From contig CAMSTY010000006.1 in NCBI GenBank assembly GCA_947063875.1, positions 22,779 to 86,778 of the forward strand: a DNA stretch of 64,000 bases, given 5' to 3'. Below are positions 28,744 to 37,256 of this stretch, in pieces. How positions within the stretch are numbered: the stretch's first letter is position 1; every line of letters begins with the position of its first letter. The position numbers and the translations under genes are program-made. Source of the DNA: an uncultured bacterium. Its GTDB lineage: Bacteria; Bacillota; Clostridia; Lachnospirales; Lachnospiraceae. Under the pieces are notes generated by a model. It was not told where the DNA came from. It saw only the letters and a program-made list of their open reading frames with translations, and did no database searches.

Positions 28744-29403
28744 ATGAATGTATTCGATATCTTGGGTCCTGTTATGATCGGCCCCTCCAGTTCCCATACT
28801 GCCGGAGCCGTCCGAATCGGACTGATTACCCGTACCCTTCTGGGAAGCGAACCCCAAAAGGCATCCATCCTCCTTCATGGTTCCTTTGCCAAGACTTACA
28901 AAGGCCATGGCACTGACAAGGCTCTGATCGGAGGTATCCTGGGAATGCAAACCGATGATTCCAGAATCCGCCAGGCGCCGGAAATCGCCAGGCAGCAGGG
29001 ACTGATAGTGGAAATCCTCACAGATGATATTGACGGGGCCCACCCCAATACGGCCCGTATCTATTTGTATGACGATTCCGGCCGTATGGTATCTCTTCAG
29101 GGAAGCAGTATTGGGGGAGGGAACATTCACATTACGGAGGTCAACGATATGCCTGTCTCCATTACCGGCCAGCATCCTACCCTGATCATCTTGCATCGGG
29201 ATGCTCCCGGAACCATCGCCGCCGTTACCGAGGTCATGGCTGAATCCGGCATTAATATCTGCAATTTCCGTCTGGCCCGGGATCAGAAAGGCGGCCAGGC
29301 TGTTATGACTATTGAAACAGACGGCCAGCTGACGGCCAAGCAGAATCGTGCCATTTCCCAGCTGCCCAACATTTTCTCCAGCACAATGCTGCTGCCATTC
29401 TAA
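28744..29403 (+). CDS. sdaAB: L-serine dehydratase, beta subunit
   Basis: Small subunit of the iron-sulphur L-serine dehydratase that deaminates serine to pyruvate. Its 219 residues begin with the family motif V-F-D-I-L-G-P-V-M-I-G-P-S-S-S-H-T-A-G and contain F-A-K-T-Y-K-G-H-G-T-D-K-A. A C-terminal ACT domain (about 148-219: L-H-R-D-A-P-G-T-I) is likely to sense an amino acid. AAAGGA precedes the ATG. It is first in a two-gene operon with sdaAA, 18 bases apart. Confidence 0.95.
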   Translation: MNVFDILGPVMIGPSSSHTAGAVRIGLITRTLLGSEPQKASILLHGSFAKTYKGHGTDKALIGGILGMQTDDSRIRQAPEIARQQGLIVEILTDDIDGAHPNTARIYLYDDSGRMVSLQGSSIGGGNIHITEVNDMPVSITGQHPTLIILHRDAPGTIAAVTEVMAESGINICNFRLARDQKGGQAVMTIETDGQLTAKQNRAISQLPNIFSSTMLLPF

Positions 29404-29421
29404 ATAAGGAGACCGTCTATT

Positions 29422-30339
29422 ATGGATTTGCAATTGAACTATCACTCCATCGCTGAACTGACCGCCGCTGCCGAAGAACATCAGACCACAATCTCCCGCC
29501 TGGTTCTGAAGCAGCAGGCACAGCAGATGGAACTGTCAGAGGAAGAGATCTTTTGCCGCATGGCAGAGACTTATCAGGTTATGGCAAGCTGTATTCAGCC
29601 TGGCTGTGATCCGGCCCTTAAAAGCACCAGCGGCCTGACCGGCGGCAGCGCCAGTAAGCTGCGCCGGATATCGGAAGAAGGCCAAAGCCTGACTGGCTCT
29701 CTGCTTTCCGGAGCGTTGTACCGGGCTTTGGCTGTTTCTGAGCTGAATGCCGCCATGGGACGCATCGTAGCCGCGCCTACTGCAGGCAGCTGCGGTATCC
29801 TTCCTGCCGCCCTGCTTACTATGGAAGCAGAAAAAGGCTGCTCTGTCCATGACTGTGTAATGGCTATGTTCACAGCTTCCGCAGTGGGAATGGTGATTGC
29901 CAACAATGCCAGCCTGGCCGGGGCTCAGGGAGGCTGCCAGGCTGAATGCGGCTCGGCTGCCGCCATGGCCGCGGCTGCCGTCACCGAACTGGCCGGCGGC
30001 AGTCCGAAAATGGTCTCCCACGCCGTAGCCATCACCCTGAAAAACATCCTGGGCCTGGTCTGTGACCCGGTAGCCGGCCTGGTGGAGATTCCCTGCATTA
30101 AGCGGAATGCCTCCGGCACTGCCGGCGCTTTTGTGGCTGCCGAACTGGCATTGGCCGGAATTGAAAGCGCTATTCCTGCGGATGAAGTGATCTGGGCCAT
30201 GAAAAAGGTGGGGGATTCCATGTCCTCTGCCTTAAAGGAGACGGCAGAAGGCGGCCTGGCCGCCACCCCTACCGGAAAAAGGCTCCACGAACAGGTGTTT
30301 GGCTTGGAGGAAAACTCTAAAACAACTTCTGTCCCATAA
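29422..30339 (+). CDS. sdaAA: L-serine dehydratase, alpha subunit
   Basis: Catalytic subunit of 305 residues. Conserved cysteines likely to hold the oxygen-sensitive [4Fe-4S] cluster occur in P-T-A-G-S-C-G-I, G-G-C-Q-A-E-C-G-S-A and V-C-D-P-V-A-G. The T-S-G-L-T-G-G stretch matches the substrate loop. AAGGAG precedes the ATG. It follows sdaAB directly and is convergent with the SIR2-domain gene, with only 52 bases between the stops. Confidence 0.95.
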   Translation: MDLQLNYHSIAELTAAAEEHQTTISRLVLKQQAQQMELSEEEIFCRMAETYQVMASCIQPGCDPALKSTSGLTGGSASKLRRISEEGQSLTGSLLSGALYRALAVSELNAAMGRIVAAPTAGSCGILPAALLTMEAEKGCSVHDCVMAMFTASAVGMVIANNASLAGAQGGCQAECGSAAAMAAAAVTELAGGSPKMVSHAVAITLKNILGLVCDPVAGLVEIPCIKRNASGTAGAFVAAELALAGIESAIPADEVIWAMKKVGDSMSSALKETAEGGLAATPTGKRLHEQVFGLEENSKTTSVP

Positions 30340-30391
30340 GGTCAATATCCCTGGCATACAGCTTTTGGAACTGCATCTTCAGACTCATCTT

Positions 30392-31234
30392 TCAAAAGAG
30401 CAGTTCCAGAACTGCGCAGGTTTTCCTTCCCAGTTCATCAGACAGCCGGATGGATTGCGCGTGTTCATCCACTTCTCTGGGAAGCCGATACAGGTCAATG
30501 ACCTGAAGTCCCTTCCCTTCATAATATTTATGCAGATAATCTTTTCCGGCATGGAGGCTGCTGGAAAGGAAATAATTCCGATGCATCTCCCGTTTCACCT
30601 GCATTTCCTGCGCAATATAGTCAATCCAGCTGACAAAGGTTTTCAGGTTATAGTCATTCAGAGAATACCCGACAAATAAAAATACATGATCGATCAGAAG
30701 AGATTTCAGAAAAGTCTCCATCAGACGATGAGTTTGGGAATAATGCAGATAATCATCTTCCTTAAATACCAGTTGTTCCGGATGGCAGATGTCTCCATGA
30801 AGCTTGAGAAGATAATGAGCCGATATCCCGGTGAGGAGATCCCGGTCCTCCCGGATAATCTCATATCCTCTGGCGACCTGGTCTAACAACGTATCAAAGT
30901 TTGTCGTCACAATATGTTTGGGATGAAGGGCCACGATCAGTTCGTCGAGCAAATTAGGTTGGATATTCTCTGGTATCATAGACTGGATCAGGGAATAATA
31001 AGCGATGTGGTTGCTGCTTTCATCCATACAATAATAATACTGGGGAATCCGGATGTATTCTTCTGTAGCCAGACGGCCCTCTGTAGGATAACCGATCTCC
31101 TTGGCAAAGGCCTGAACCATCTGTCCCCAGGTAGGAAGGCCCGAATTTTTTGACACTCCGGCTCCTACAAAAACCACCAGCTTTTCCCGGCGCAGGGCAA
31201 GGGACATATCCTTTATCATCTCATAAAAAGTCAA
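30392..31234 (-). CDS. Stand-alone SIR2-domain protein (SIR2_2 type)
   Basis: A 280-residue protein that is a single SIR2-like NAD-binding domain. It shows the NAD loop F-V-G-A-G-V-S-K-N-S-G-L-P-T-W (residues 22-36), T-N-F-D-T-L with the catalytic-type Asn112, K-L-H-G-D with the catalytic-type His146, and G-Y-S-L-N-D (189-194). All catalytic positions are retained, so NAD hydrolysis or deacylation is plausible. The zinc-binding cysteines of classical sirtuins are absent. Proteins of this type occur as phage-defence NADases, but no partner (Argonaute, TIR, HerA) is adjacent. The start is TTG with GAGGGGG upstream; ATG 31219 is an alternative. Confidence 0.8.
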   Translation of the reverse strand: MTFYEMIKDMSLALRREKLVVFVGAGVSKNSGLPTWGQMVQAFAKEIGYPTEGRLATEEYIRIPQYYYCMDESSNHIAYYSLIQSMIPENIQPNLLDELIVALHPKHIVTTNFDTLLDQVARGYEIIREDRDLLTGISAHYLLKLHGDICHPEQLVFKEDDYLHYSQTHRLMETFLKSLLIDHVFLFVGYSLNDYNLKTFVSWIDYIAQEMQVKREMHRNYFLSSSLHAGKDYLHKYYEGKGLQVIDLYRLPREVDEHAQSIRLSDELGRKTCAVLELLF

Positions 31235-31304
31235 GTCACGACCCCCTCTTTTTGCAGTATATCTGTTTCAATGGATGCTCTGCCTTGACCACAAGCCAAA
31301 GGCA

Positions 31305-32078
31305 TCAGGTCAGAGAAATCAGTTCCACCTTTGGCGCCCTCGCCGTCACCGTCTGCTTTCGATCGTACGTCAGAGGCTTTCCCTCAAGATCACCCGTAAA
31401 GCCTCCTGCCTCTTCCACCAGAAGAGCCCCTGCAGCATAATCCCAGGGCGACAGAACCATCTCAAAGAAAAACTCTGCTCTTCCACTGGCTACCATACAC
31501 AGGTCGATAGCGGCAGAACCGCTCCTGCGCAGGTCTTCCGCACGGGACACGTAACGATAAGCCACTTCAAAGGATGTTTTCATCAATTCTTTGTTGTATG
31601 GGGCCACCCCGAACAATATCACGCCTTCTTCAAGAGTCCGCTCCGAGGCATATATCCGTTCCCCGTTTAAATATGCCCCTTTTCCTTTCTCGGCATAGTA
31701 GGTCTCCTTTTGGTAAGGATTATAAACGACTCCCAACACAGGAATCCCGTTCTTAGCCAGGGCCACACTGATGCAGCTGGCATTGTAACCCCGGATAAAA
31801 TTGGCTGTCCCATCTATGGGATCTACGATAAAAGCATATCCCTTGGAAATATCCGTGTGATCCATCTGGTCTTCTTCCCCAAGGAAAACGGCTTCCGGAA
31901 CCAGGGCCAGCAGCTTGGCCTTTAGGGCCGACTGTACTCGGGAATCATAATCGGTTACAAAATTCCCTTTTCCTTCTTTTTGATGAATCTTACGTTCGAT
32001 ATCCGTCGCGCTCAGTATGATGTCTCCGCATTCATGGACAATTTTAAGAACTTCGGAAAGTATATTTTCTTTTAACAT
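31305..32078 (-). CDS. Inositol monophosphatase family protein
   Basis: A Mg-dependent sugar or inositol phosphatase (IMPase/SuhB/CysQ fold) of 257 residues. Metal ligands lie in G-E-E-D and in I-V-D-P-I-D-G-T-A-N-F (both Asp conserved), and the second signature W-D-Y-A-A-G-A-L-L-V-E-E-A-G-G near the C-terminus is complete. AAAGGAG precedes the ATG. It lies 70 bases upstream of the SIR2 gene in the same direction, so they may share a transcript. The exact substrate (inositol phosphate, PAP or a sugar phosphate) cannot be told. Confidence 0.9.
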   Translation of the reverse strand: MLKENILSEVLKIVHECGDIILSATDIERKIHQKEGKGNFVTDYDSRVQSALKAKLLALVPEAVFLGEEDQMDHTDISKGYAFIVDPIDGTANFIRGYNASCISVALAKNGIPVLGVVYNPYQKETYYAEKGKGAYLNGERIYASERTLEEGVILFGVAPYNKELMKTSFEVAYRYVSRAEDLRRSGSAAIDLCMVASGRAEFFFEMVLSPWDYAAGALLVEEAGGFTGDLEGKPLTYDRKQTVTARAPKVELISLT

Positions 32079-32414
32079 GATGTCTCCTTTGCTAGTGTAC
32101 CGACTTATTTACGTTTCGCCAAATGAGCCAGTACACCAGTGCCATTTGGTTAAGAACTTTCAAAGGTATGCTATTGATCCATATTTCTTTCTATCTATCT
32201 TATTGTACCATGATTCCTCTTCGATTGCGACCTTCTCCTCTACAAAAATATTGATTTTCCGCCCTTTTATCCCTTTCTTCTGAATAAAACAGAAAATTTC
32301 CAAATACCGATTGACGTTCGGCTTTAAATGTGCTATTTTGTTATAAAATGTATTGTATATGTATATTAAAGAAAGCTGAGGTGCCGTCATTGCTTTGGCA
32401 GTGATAAACAGATT
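32079..32414. other. AT-rich divergent intergenic region
   Basis: It lies between the IMPase-like gene (minus) and the MATE gene (plus). It contains one inverted repeat, CCAAATG/CATTTGG (about 32119-32149), but no convincing promoter pair or coding frame. Confidence 0.4.
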
Positions 32415-33773
32415 ATGAAACGACTTAATGATTTAGGACATGATTCCATTCCACGTCTTGTATTGCGGCTGGCGGTTCCTACCATGCTGGCGCAGCTGGT
32501 AAACGTACTTTACTCTATTGTTGACCGCATGTATATCGGCATCGGCGTAGGGAATCTGGCTTTGGCCGGAGTAGGCGTCTGCGGGCCAATCGTTACCCTG
32601 CTGTCTTCTGTCTCATCGCTGGTCGGCCTGGGAGGCTCTCCCATACTGGCCATGCGCATGGGGGCCGGAAAAAAAAGAGAGGCGCAGCAGATTCTTAATC
32701 ATAGTTTTCTGATGCTGCTGATCCTGTCCGTAGCGCTGACGATTCTATTTTTGGTGTCCAAAGACCGGCTTCTTATGTGGTTTGGCGCCAGCCAGTCCAC
32801 TTTTGAATACGCCGATATTTATCTGACCATTTACACCGCAGGGACTTTTTTTGCGCTTATGTCCGCGGGAATGAACAGTTTTCTGATCGCTCAGGGTTTT
32901 TCCGGCCTTGGCATGGCCACGGTAATGATGGGAGCCGCATTCAATATCGTATTGGACCCCATCCTGATCTTTGTTTTTCGCATGGGAGTGGCAGGGGCGG
33001 CGACGGCTACCGTGATTTCGCAAATGGCGTCCTGCGTTTTTGTGCTGCTGTCGCTGTCTCAGAAAAAAATGCCGGTCCGCTTAGGATGGGGGGATTTTCA
33101 TTGGCCGGTTATCCGTCAGATTCTCTCTTTTGGATTTTCCCCATTTCTGATCATAGCCAGTGACAGCGTAATCCTTATTGCCTTAAATACCGTTCTCCAA
33201 AAATACGGCGGCCCCAACGAAGGTGATATCCTGATTACCTGCGCCACGATCGTACAGAGTTATCTGCTCCTGATTACGATGCCGTTAGGCGGGATCACGC
33301 TTGGCAGCCAGCCGGTAGTCAGCTTTAACTACGGGGCTGGCAATGTCCGCCGCATCAGGCAGGCATTTATCTGTATCATAGGGCTATGCGTCACCTTCTG
33401 TACCCTGATGACGGTTGTGACACATTTGTTTTCTCCTATTTATGTGAATCTATTCACAAAAGATGCCGAAATCTTGCACCGTTCCGTGATGTACATAAAA
33501 AGGTTTACCGCCATGATCATCCCGCTGGCCGTCCAATATCCTTTGGTAGACGAGATCACTGCATTAGGGCAGGTTCGGTTAGCTTTATTCTGCTCTGTTT
33601 TCCGAAAGTCCGTATTCCTGGTCAGCCTTCTGCTTCTGCCGGCTCTGTTTTCAGCCGAGGCTACCTTCTTTTCGGAACCGGTTGCCGATCTGATAGCAGC
33701 TACGGTAACTACCACCCTGTTTTTGCATGCCTTTCCCCGTATCATGGCCAAACGGACAAAAGAGGGCCAATAA
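32415..33773 (+). CDS. MATE family efflux transporter
   Basis: A 452-residue, 12-helix multidrug and toxic compound extrusion protein in the cytoplasmic membrane. The N-terminal half begins with the typical R-L-V-L-R-L-A-V-P-T-M-L-A-Q-L-V-N segment and the repeat motif V-D-R-M-Y-I-G. The second half has the equivalent motif P-L-G-G-I-T-L-G-S-Q-P and F-N-Y-G-A-G-N. Na+ or H+ antiport of cationic compounds is the family activity. There is no strong ribosome site before the ATG. It is convergent with the AEC gene, 12 bases between stops. Confidence 0.92.
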   Translation: MKRLNDLGHDSIPRLVLRLAVPTMLAQLVNVLYSIVDRMYIGIGVGNLALAGVGVCGPIVTLLSSVSSLVGLGGSPILAMRMGAGKKREAQQILNHSFLMLLILSVALTILFLVSKDRLLMWFGASQSTFEYADIYLTIYTAGTFFALMSAGMNSFLIAQGFSGLGMATVMMGAAFNIVLDPILIFVFRMGVAGAATATVISQMASCVFVLLSLSQKKMPVRLGWGDFHWPVIRQILSFGFSPFLIIASDSVILIALNTVLQKYGGPNEGDILITCATIVQSYLLLITMPLGGITLGSQPVVSFNYGAGNVRRIRQAFICIIGLCVTFCTLMTVVTHLFSPIYVNLFTKDAEILHRSVMYIKRFTAMIIPLAVQYPLVDEITALGQVRLALFCSVFRKSVFLVSLLLLPALFSAEATFFSEPVADLIAATVTTTLFLHAFPRIMAKRTKEGQ

Positions 33774-33785
33774 AGAGCAGAGACA

Positions 33786-34706
33786 TCACAGCAAAATCAG
33801 CAATGCCCCGGTGATCATCACAATGCTGATCACGATAGACAGGGAATTGACCGCGCTGGCCAGTTCCACATCGCCCCCTGTCTTTCCGGTAAATGCCGGG
33901 GCCACGGATGAAACCGGTCCCAGAGCAATAAGCGCAATCGCCTGCCGCACCTCCAGATCAAAAGGCAGGCAAAAGTAAGACAATACGGCAATCGATATCC
34001 CCATTCCATAACGCAGAATCAGAATCTGGAGGATTTTTGCAATTTTCTCCCGTTCCATCCGGATTTCAAACCCGATTCCGATCATCAAAAGAGCCAGAAA
34101 CGCATTTGCATTCCCAACCGTCCCGGCATAAGAGGTAAACAGTTCCGGCAGGGAGATCCGGCAGACTGCAAGCACGGTCATAATCAGGTATGCGTCAAAC
34201 GGAAGCGAGGAAAACAAACTCTTCAGCACATTTTTTACAGAGGGCCGGTCTCCTGTTCCCGCCGCAATGGAAGCCATCGTATAAGTCACTCCCGTACACA
34301 TGACGGCGTTCCCCGCGTCAAAAAGACTGGTTGCCGCAAATCCTACCGGTCCCAGAAAACTCTGAACAAAAGGAAGGGTAAAATTTCCGATATTATACCC
34401 GGACAAATTGAGCATGCCAAAAGCCCGGTCCTGTCGGCTGCCGCGCAGATTCACCACAAATCCGACAGCCACCATCAGCAGATTGACCGCCAATCCGATC
34501 ACGCACATAAACAGCAGGGAATTATCCATGGATATTCTGCTGAAGTTTGAAATAATCGCACAGGGCAGCGTAATGCGAACCACCACTTTGGAAAAAAGGT
34601 AAAAATCATCCGGGTGAAAAAAACCTTTCTTCTTCAGCACATATCCGGTAACAATAATCAAAACAAAAGCCACTGCCCTTGCCAGTACACTCGCAATCCC
34701 AGCCAT
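33786..34706 (-). CDS. AEC family transporter (auxin efflux carrier fold)
   Basis: A 306-residue membrane protein with about 10 hydrophobic segments and the two-fold AEC architecture. It opens with V-L-I-I-V-T-G-Y-V-L-K-K-K-G-F, a family signature, and has N-L-S-G-Y-N-I-G-N-F-T-L-P-F in the middle crossover helix. Bacterial members carry organic or amino acids, for example malate or malonate. ATG 34706 has AAGGAG 6 bases upstream; GTG 34709 is too close. It is followed on the same strand by nothing and preceded by the decarboxylase gene (97 bases), suggesting substrate or product transport for that enzyme. Confidence 0.88.
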   Translation of the reverse strand: MAGIASVLARAVAFVLIIVTGYVLKKKGFFHPDDFYLFSKVVVRITLPCAIISNFSRISMDNSLLFMCVIGLAVNLLMVAVGFVVNLRGSRQDRAFGMLNLSGYNIGNFTLPFVQSFLGPVGFAATSLFDAGNAVMCTGVTYTMASIAAGTGDRPSVKNVLKSLFSSLPFDAYLIMTVLAVCRISLPELFTSYAGTVGNANAFLALLMIGIGFEIRMEREKIAKILQILILRYGMGISIAVLSYFCLPFDLEVRQAIALIALGPVSSVAPAFTGKTGGDVELASAVNSLSIVISIVMITGALLILL

Positions 34707-34803
34707 CACTTTCTCCTTTGCAATCTGACAGATTTCATTTTATTCAAACACATACGTTTTATACTATCAAATCCTTGTTGAAAGTGCAACTGATTTTTGA
34801 CAG

Positions 34804-36255
34804 TCAGGCAGTCCTTTTATGGCAGGAATTATCTTTCAAAATATCGGACGGCTTCAGACTCTTCAGACGGGAAATCGTAAGCAAAATGTCCTCTTTTGTG
34901 GTTTCCGGATGGATGGTGCACATCCGCAGCACCCTTTTTCCATGAATCTCTGTAGTGAAAACCTGTGCATAACCGCTTTCTGTCATTTGCCTTGCCATTA
35001 TCTGATTGATCCGGGCCAGTTCGCTTTCTGATGATACTCCGGCCGGAGCATAGCGGAAATTGACGATTCCCAGCCGCGCCGGGGACACAATCTCCCAGTC
35101 CGGATCACTGCCAATCACTTTTTCGGTGAATTCAGCCATTTCGCAGCCATGATCGATCATCGTTCCCATCTCCTGACTGCCAAACGTCTGTAAAGTAATC
35201 CACAATTTCAATGCCCTTGCCGGCCGGGTAAGTTCCGGCCCCAAATCCCAGAATTCCACACTGTCTTTTGAGCCTTTTGCATCTTTCAGATATTCCGGAT
35301 GGGCGGCAAAACTGCGCGTCAGGTTGTTTTGGTCCCGAACCAGAACAACGCTGCACCCGTACGTCTGCATCATCCATTTGTGGGCATCCCAGCTTAAGCT
35401 GTCCGAAAGTTCAATTCCCGCCAGATATTTCCGCTGTTTTTCCGACAACAAGGCAGACGCTCCAAAAGCTCCGTCCACATGCATCCACATATGATATTCC
35501 TTGCAAAGCGCCGCAATCTCCGGCAGCGGGTCTACGCTTCCTGTATTGGTGGTTCCTGCCGTGGCAATGACAGCAAAAGGGATTTTCCCTTTCCCGGCAT
35601 CTTCCTTGACGGCCTCCTTCAGCAATGAAATGTCCATCCGGAAATCCCGGTCTGTGGGAATCATCCGGATCTGGTCCTGGAAAAACCCTATGATATGCAG
35701 TCCCTTCGCCAAAGAGATATGCGTCTGATCCGAAAGATAGACAACTGCCTTACCACGTTCTTCCTCCTTTAATCTGGAGTCTCTTGCTGCCGTCAGCGCC
35801 GTCAGATTTGCCATAGAACCGCCGGATACAAACAAACCGCCGCATCCCTGCGGATATCCTGCCAAATCGCACATCCAGTGAATCATTTTTTTCTCAATCA
35901 GATCGGCAGCCAAGGCATTCCTCTTACAGCTGGCATGCGGATTAAAGGCATTTGTCATGATATCCCCCATCCAGGAAACCAGAGAAGCCGTGGAAGGGAC
36001 ACAGGAAAAACTGCGCGGATGCTGCGCCAGCGATATGCTCATATAGACATCATCCAGCATCTCCTGATACACTTCCTCTAAGGGCCTGCCTTTTACAGGA
36101 ACCGTCTGCCTGCACAAACGATCCCATACTTTTTTGTCTGTGGGACGGCATATCTTCCGTTCTTTCATACCATTATAAAATTCAACAGTCTGGTCCACAA
36201 ATCCTTTCATCAATTTCCCAACCAGAATATTTTGCTTTCTTCTTTCTTTTTCCAT
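34804..36255 (-). CDS. PLP-dependent aromatic amino acid decarboxylase (group II)
   Basis: A 483-residue group II decarboxylase. PLP-binding residues are visible: S-G-G-S-M-A-N (144-150), Q-T-H-I-S (177-181), T-A-G-T-T-N-T-G-S (232-240), H-V-D-G-A-F-G (Asp261) and the Schiff-base Lys293 in W-D-A-H-K-W-M. Substrate-pocket segments H-P-R-S-F-S and E-L-T-R-P-A-R match the tryptophan/phenylalanine decarboxylases of gut Clostridia as I remember them, so tryptamine, phenethylamine or tyramine are likely products. ATG 36255 is chosen (GGGAG about 12 bases upstream); the in-frame ATG 36297 has no site. It is divergent from a LysR gene. Confidence 0.87.
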   Translation of the reverse strand: MEKERRKQNILVGKLMKGFVDQTVEFYNGMKERKICRPTDKKVWDRLCRQTVPVKGRPLEEVYQEMLDDVYMSISLAQHPRSFSCVPSTASLVSWMGDIMTNAFNPHASCKRNALAADLIEKKMIHWMCDLAGYPQGCGGLFVSGGSMANLTALTAARDSRLKEEERGKAVVYLSDQTHISLAKGLHIIGFFQDQIRMIPTDRDFRMDISLLKEAVKEDAGKGKIPFAVIATAGTTNTGSVDPLPEIAALCKEYHMWMHVDGAFGASALLSEKQRKYLAGIELSDSLSWDAHKWMMQTYGCSVVLVRDQNNLTRSFAAHPEYLKDAKGSKDSVEFWDLGPELTRPARALKLWITLQTFGSQEMGTMIDHGCEMAEFTEKVIGSDPDWEIVSPARLGIVNFRYAPAGVSSESELARINQIMARQMTESGYAQVFTTEIHGKRVLRMCTIHPETTKEDILLTISRLKSLKPSDILKDNSCHKRTA

Positions 36256-36329
36256 AACACTGCACGCTCCCTGTACTTGATTCTTTCTGATTTCCATGCT
36301 ATCATAAAATTACCATTTTGTAAAATTCA

Positions 36330-36350
36330 TGAATTTGATAAAAGCATTCA
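36330..36350. promoter_or_regulatory. LysR-type T-N11-A operator
   Basis: TGAAT and ATTCA are separated by exactly 11 bases, the classic LTTR binding box. It sits in the short divergent gap between the decarboxylase and the LysR gene, so it can serve both autoregulation and control of the decarboxylase. Confidence 0.7.
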
Positions 36351-36371
36351 AAAACTTTGATGGGTGATTTG

Positions 36372-37256
36372 ATGGAAATACGGAATTTGATAACTTTTGT
36401 GCGGATTGCAGAATTACGGAATTTTTCAAAATCTGCCCAGCAGCTTGGCTACTCTCAATCTGCAGTTACCATGCAGATCAAGCAGCTGGAAGAAGAACTG
36501 CATACGCCTTTATTTGAACGAATTGGGAAACAGGTAAAGCTGACTCAGGCCGGAGAACGGCTGATGCCTTATGCCCTGGAAATCCTTGATGCCATGCGGA
36601 AGGCAGAAACGATAACCCAGGAAGCAGAACCTATCGCCGGAAGGCTTCGCATAGGTACCTGCGAGTCTTATGTGACCAGTGTTTTGCCGCCGATTATCAT
36701 GGAATTTAATGAACGTTATCCGTCTGTGGAAATCAGTACTCATACGGCATTTGTGACCGACCTTTTTGATATGCTGCGGCAAAATGATGTGGATCTGCTG
36801 TATTTTCTTGATCAGAAGATATATTTCCCGGAATGGGTTAAGATATTTGAACGACCAGAAAAGGTCTATTTTACTGCTTCTGCCGGCTCCTCCCTGGCAG
36901 GAAAAACCCGCATTTCCATAGAACGCCTACTAAAGGAACCGCTCTATCTGACGGAAAAAGGAATCAGCTACCGTTTTTCCATGGAGCAGTTTTTGGCGGC
37001 GAAAGGCTTTTCTTTGCATCCGGTCCTGGAGGTCGGCAACACAGATGTGATCACCCGGTTTCTGCTCCAAAACAAAGGCATATCCTTTCTCCCGGAATAT
37101 GTGATCCGGGATTATGTCAAAGCCGGACAGCTGGTGATCCTGGATACCGAATGTCCGGAATTCTGCATGTGGAGCCAGCTTGTATACCATCGCAACAAGT
37201 ATGTCACACCGCAGATGGAACGTTTCATTGAACAGATGAAGAAATACCTCTCCTGA
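36372..37256 (+). CDS. LysR-family transcriptional regulator
   Basis: A 294-residue LTTR. The N-terminal winged HTH (residues 1-62) reads F-V-R-I-A-E-L-R-N-F-S-K-S-A-Q-Q-L-G, then S-Q-S-A-V-T-M-Q-I-K-Q-L-E-E-E-L as recognition helix. The C-terminal effector domain covers about 88-294 (G-R-L-R-I-G-T-C-E-S-Y). ATG 36372 is taken as start since it aligns with the family; ATG 36357 adds five residues. Ribosome sites are weak for both. It is divergent from the decarboxylase with a T-N11-A box between, so it is the likely regulator, with an aromatic amino acid or amine as possible effector (inferred). Confidence 0.9.
   Translation: MEIRNLITFVRIAELRNFSKSAQQLGYSQSAVTMQIKQLEEELHTPLFERIGKQVKLTQAGERLMPYALEILDAMRKAETITQEAEPIAGRLRIGTCESYVTSVLPPIIMEFNERYPSVEISTHTAFVTDLFDMLRQNDVDLLYFLDQKIYFPEWVKIFERPEKVYFTASAGSSLAGKTRISIERLLKEPLYLTEKGISYRFSMEQFLAAKGFSLHPVLEVGNTDVITRFLLQNKGISFLPEYVIRDYVKAGQLVILDTECPEFCMWSQLVYHRNKYVTPQMERFIEQMKKYLS

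Noticed and set aside
30367..30415. GGAACTGC/GCAGTTCC inverted repeat between sdaAA and the SIR2 gene as terminator
   Set aside because: The loop is long and no T-tract follows on either strand; one arm lies within the SIR2 coding end.
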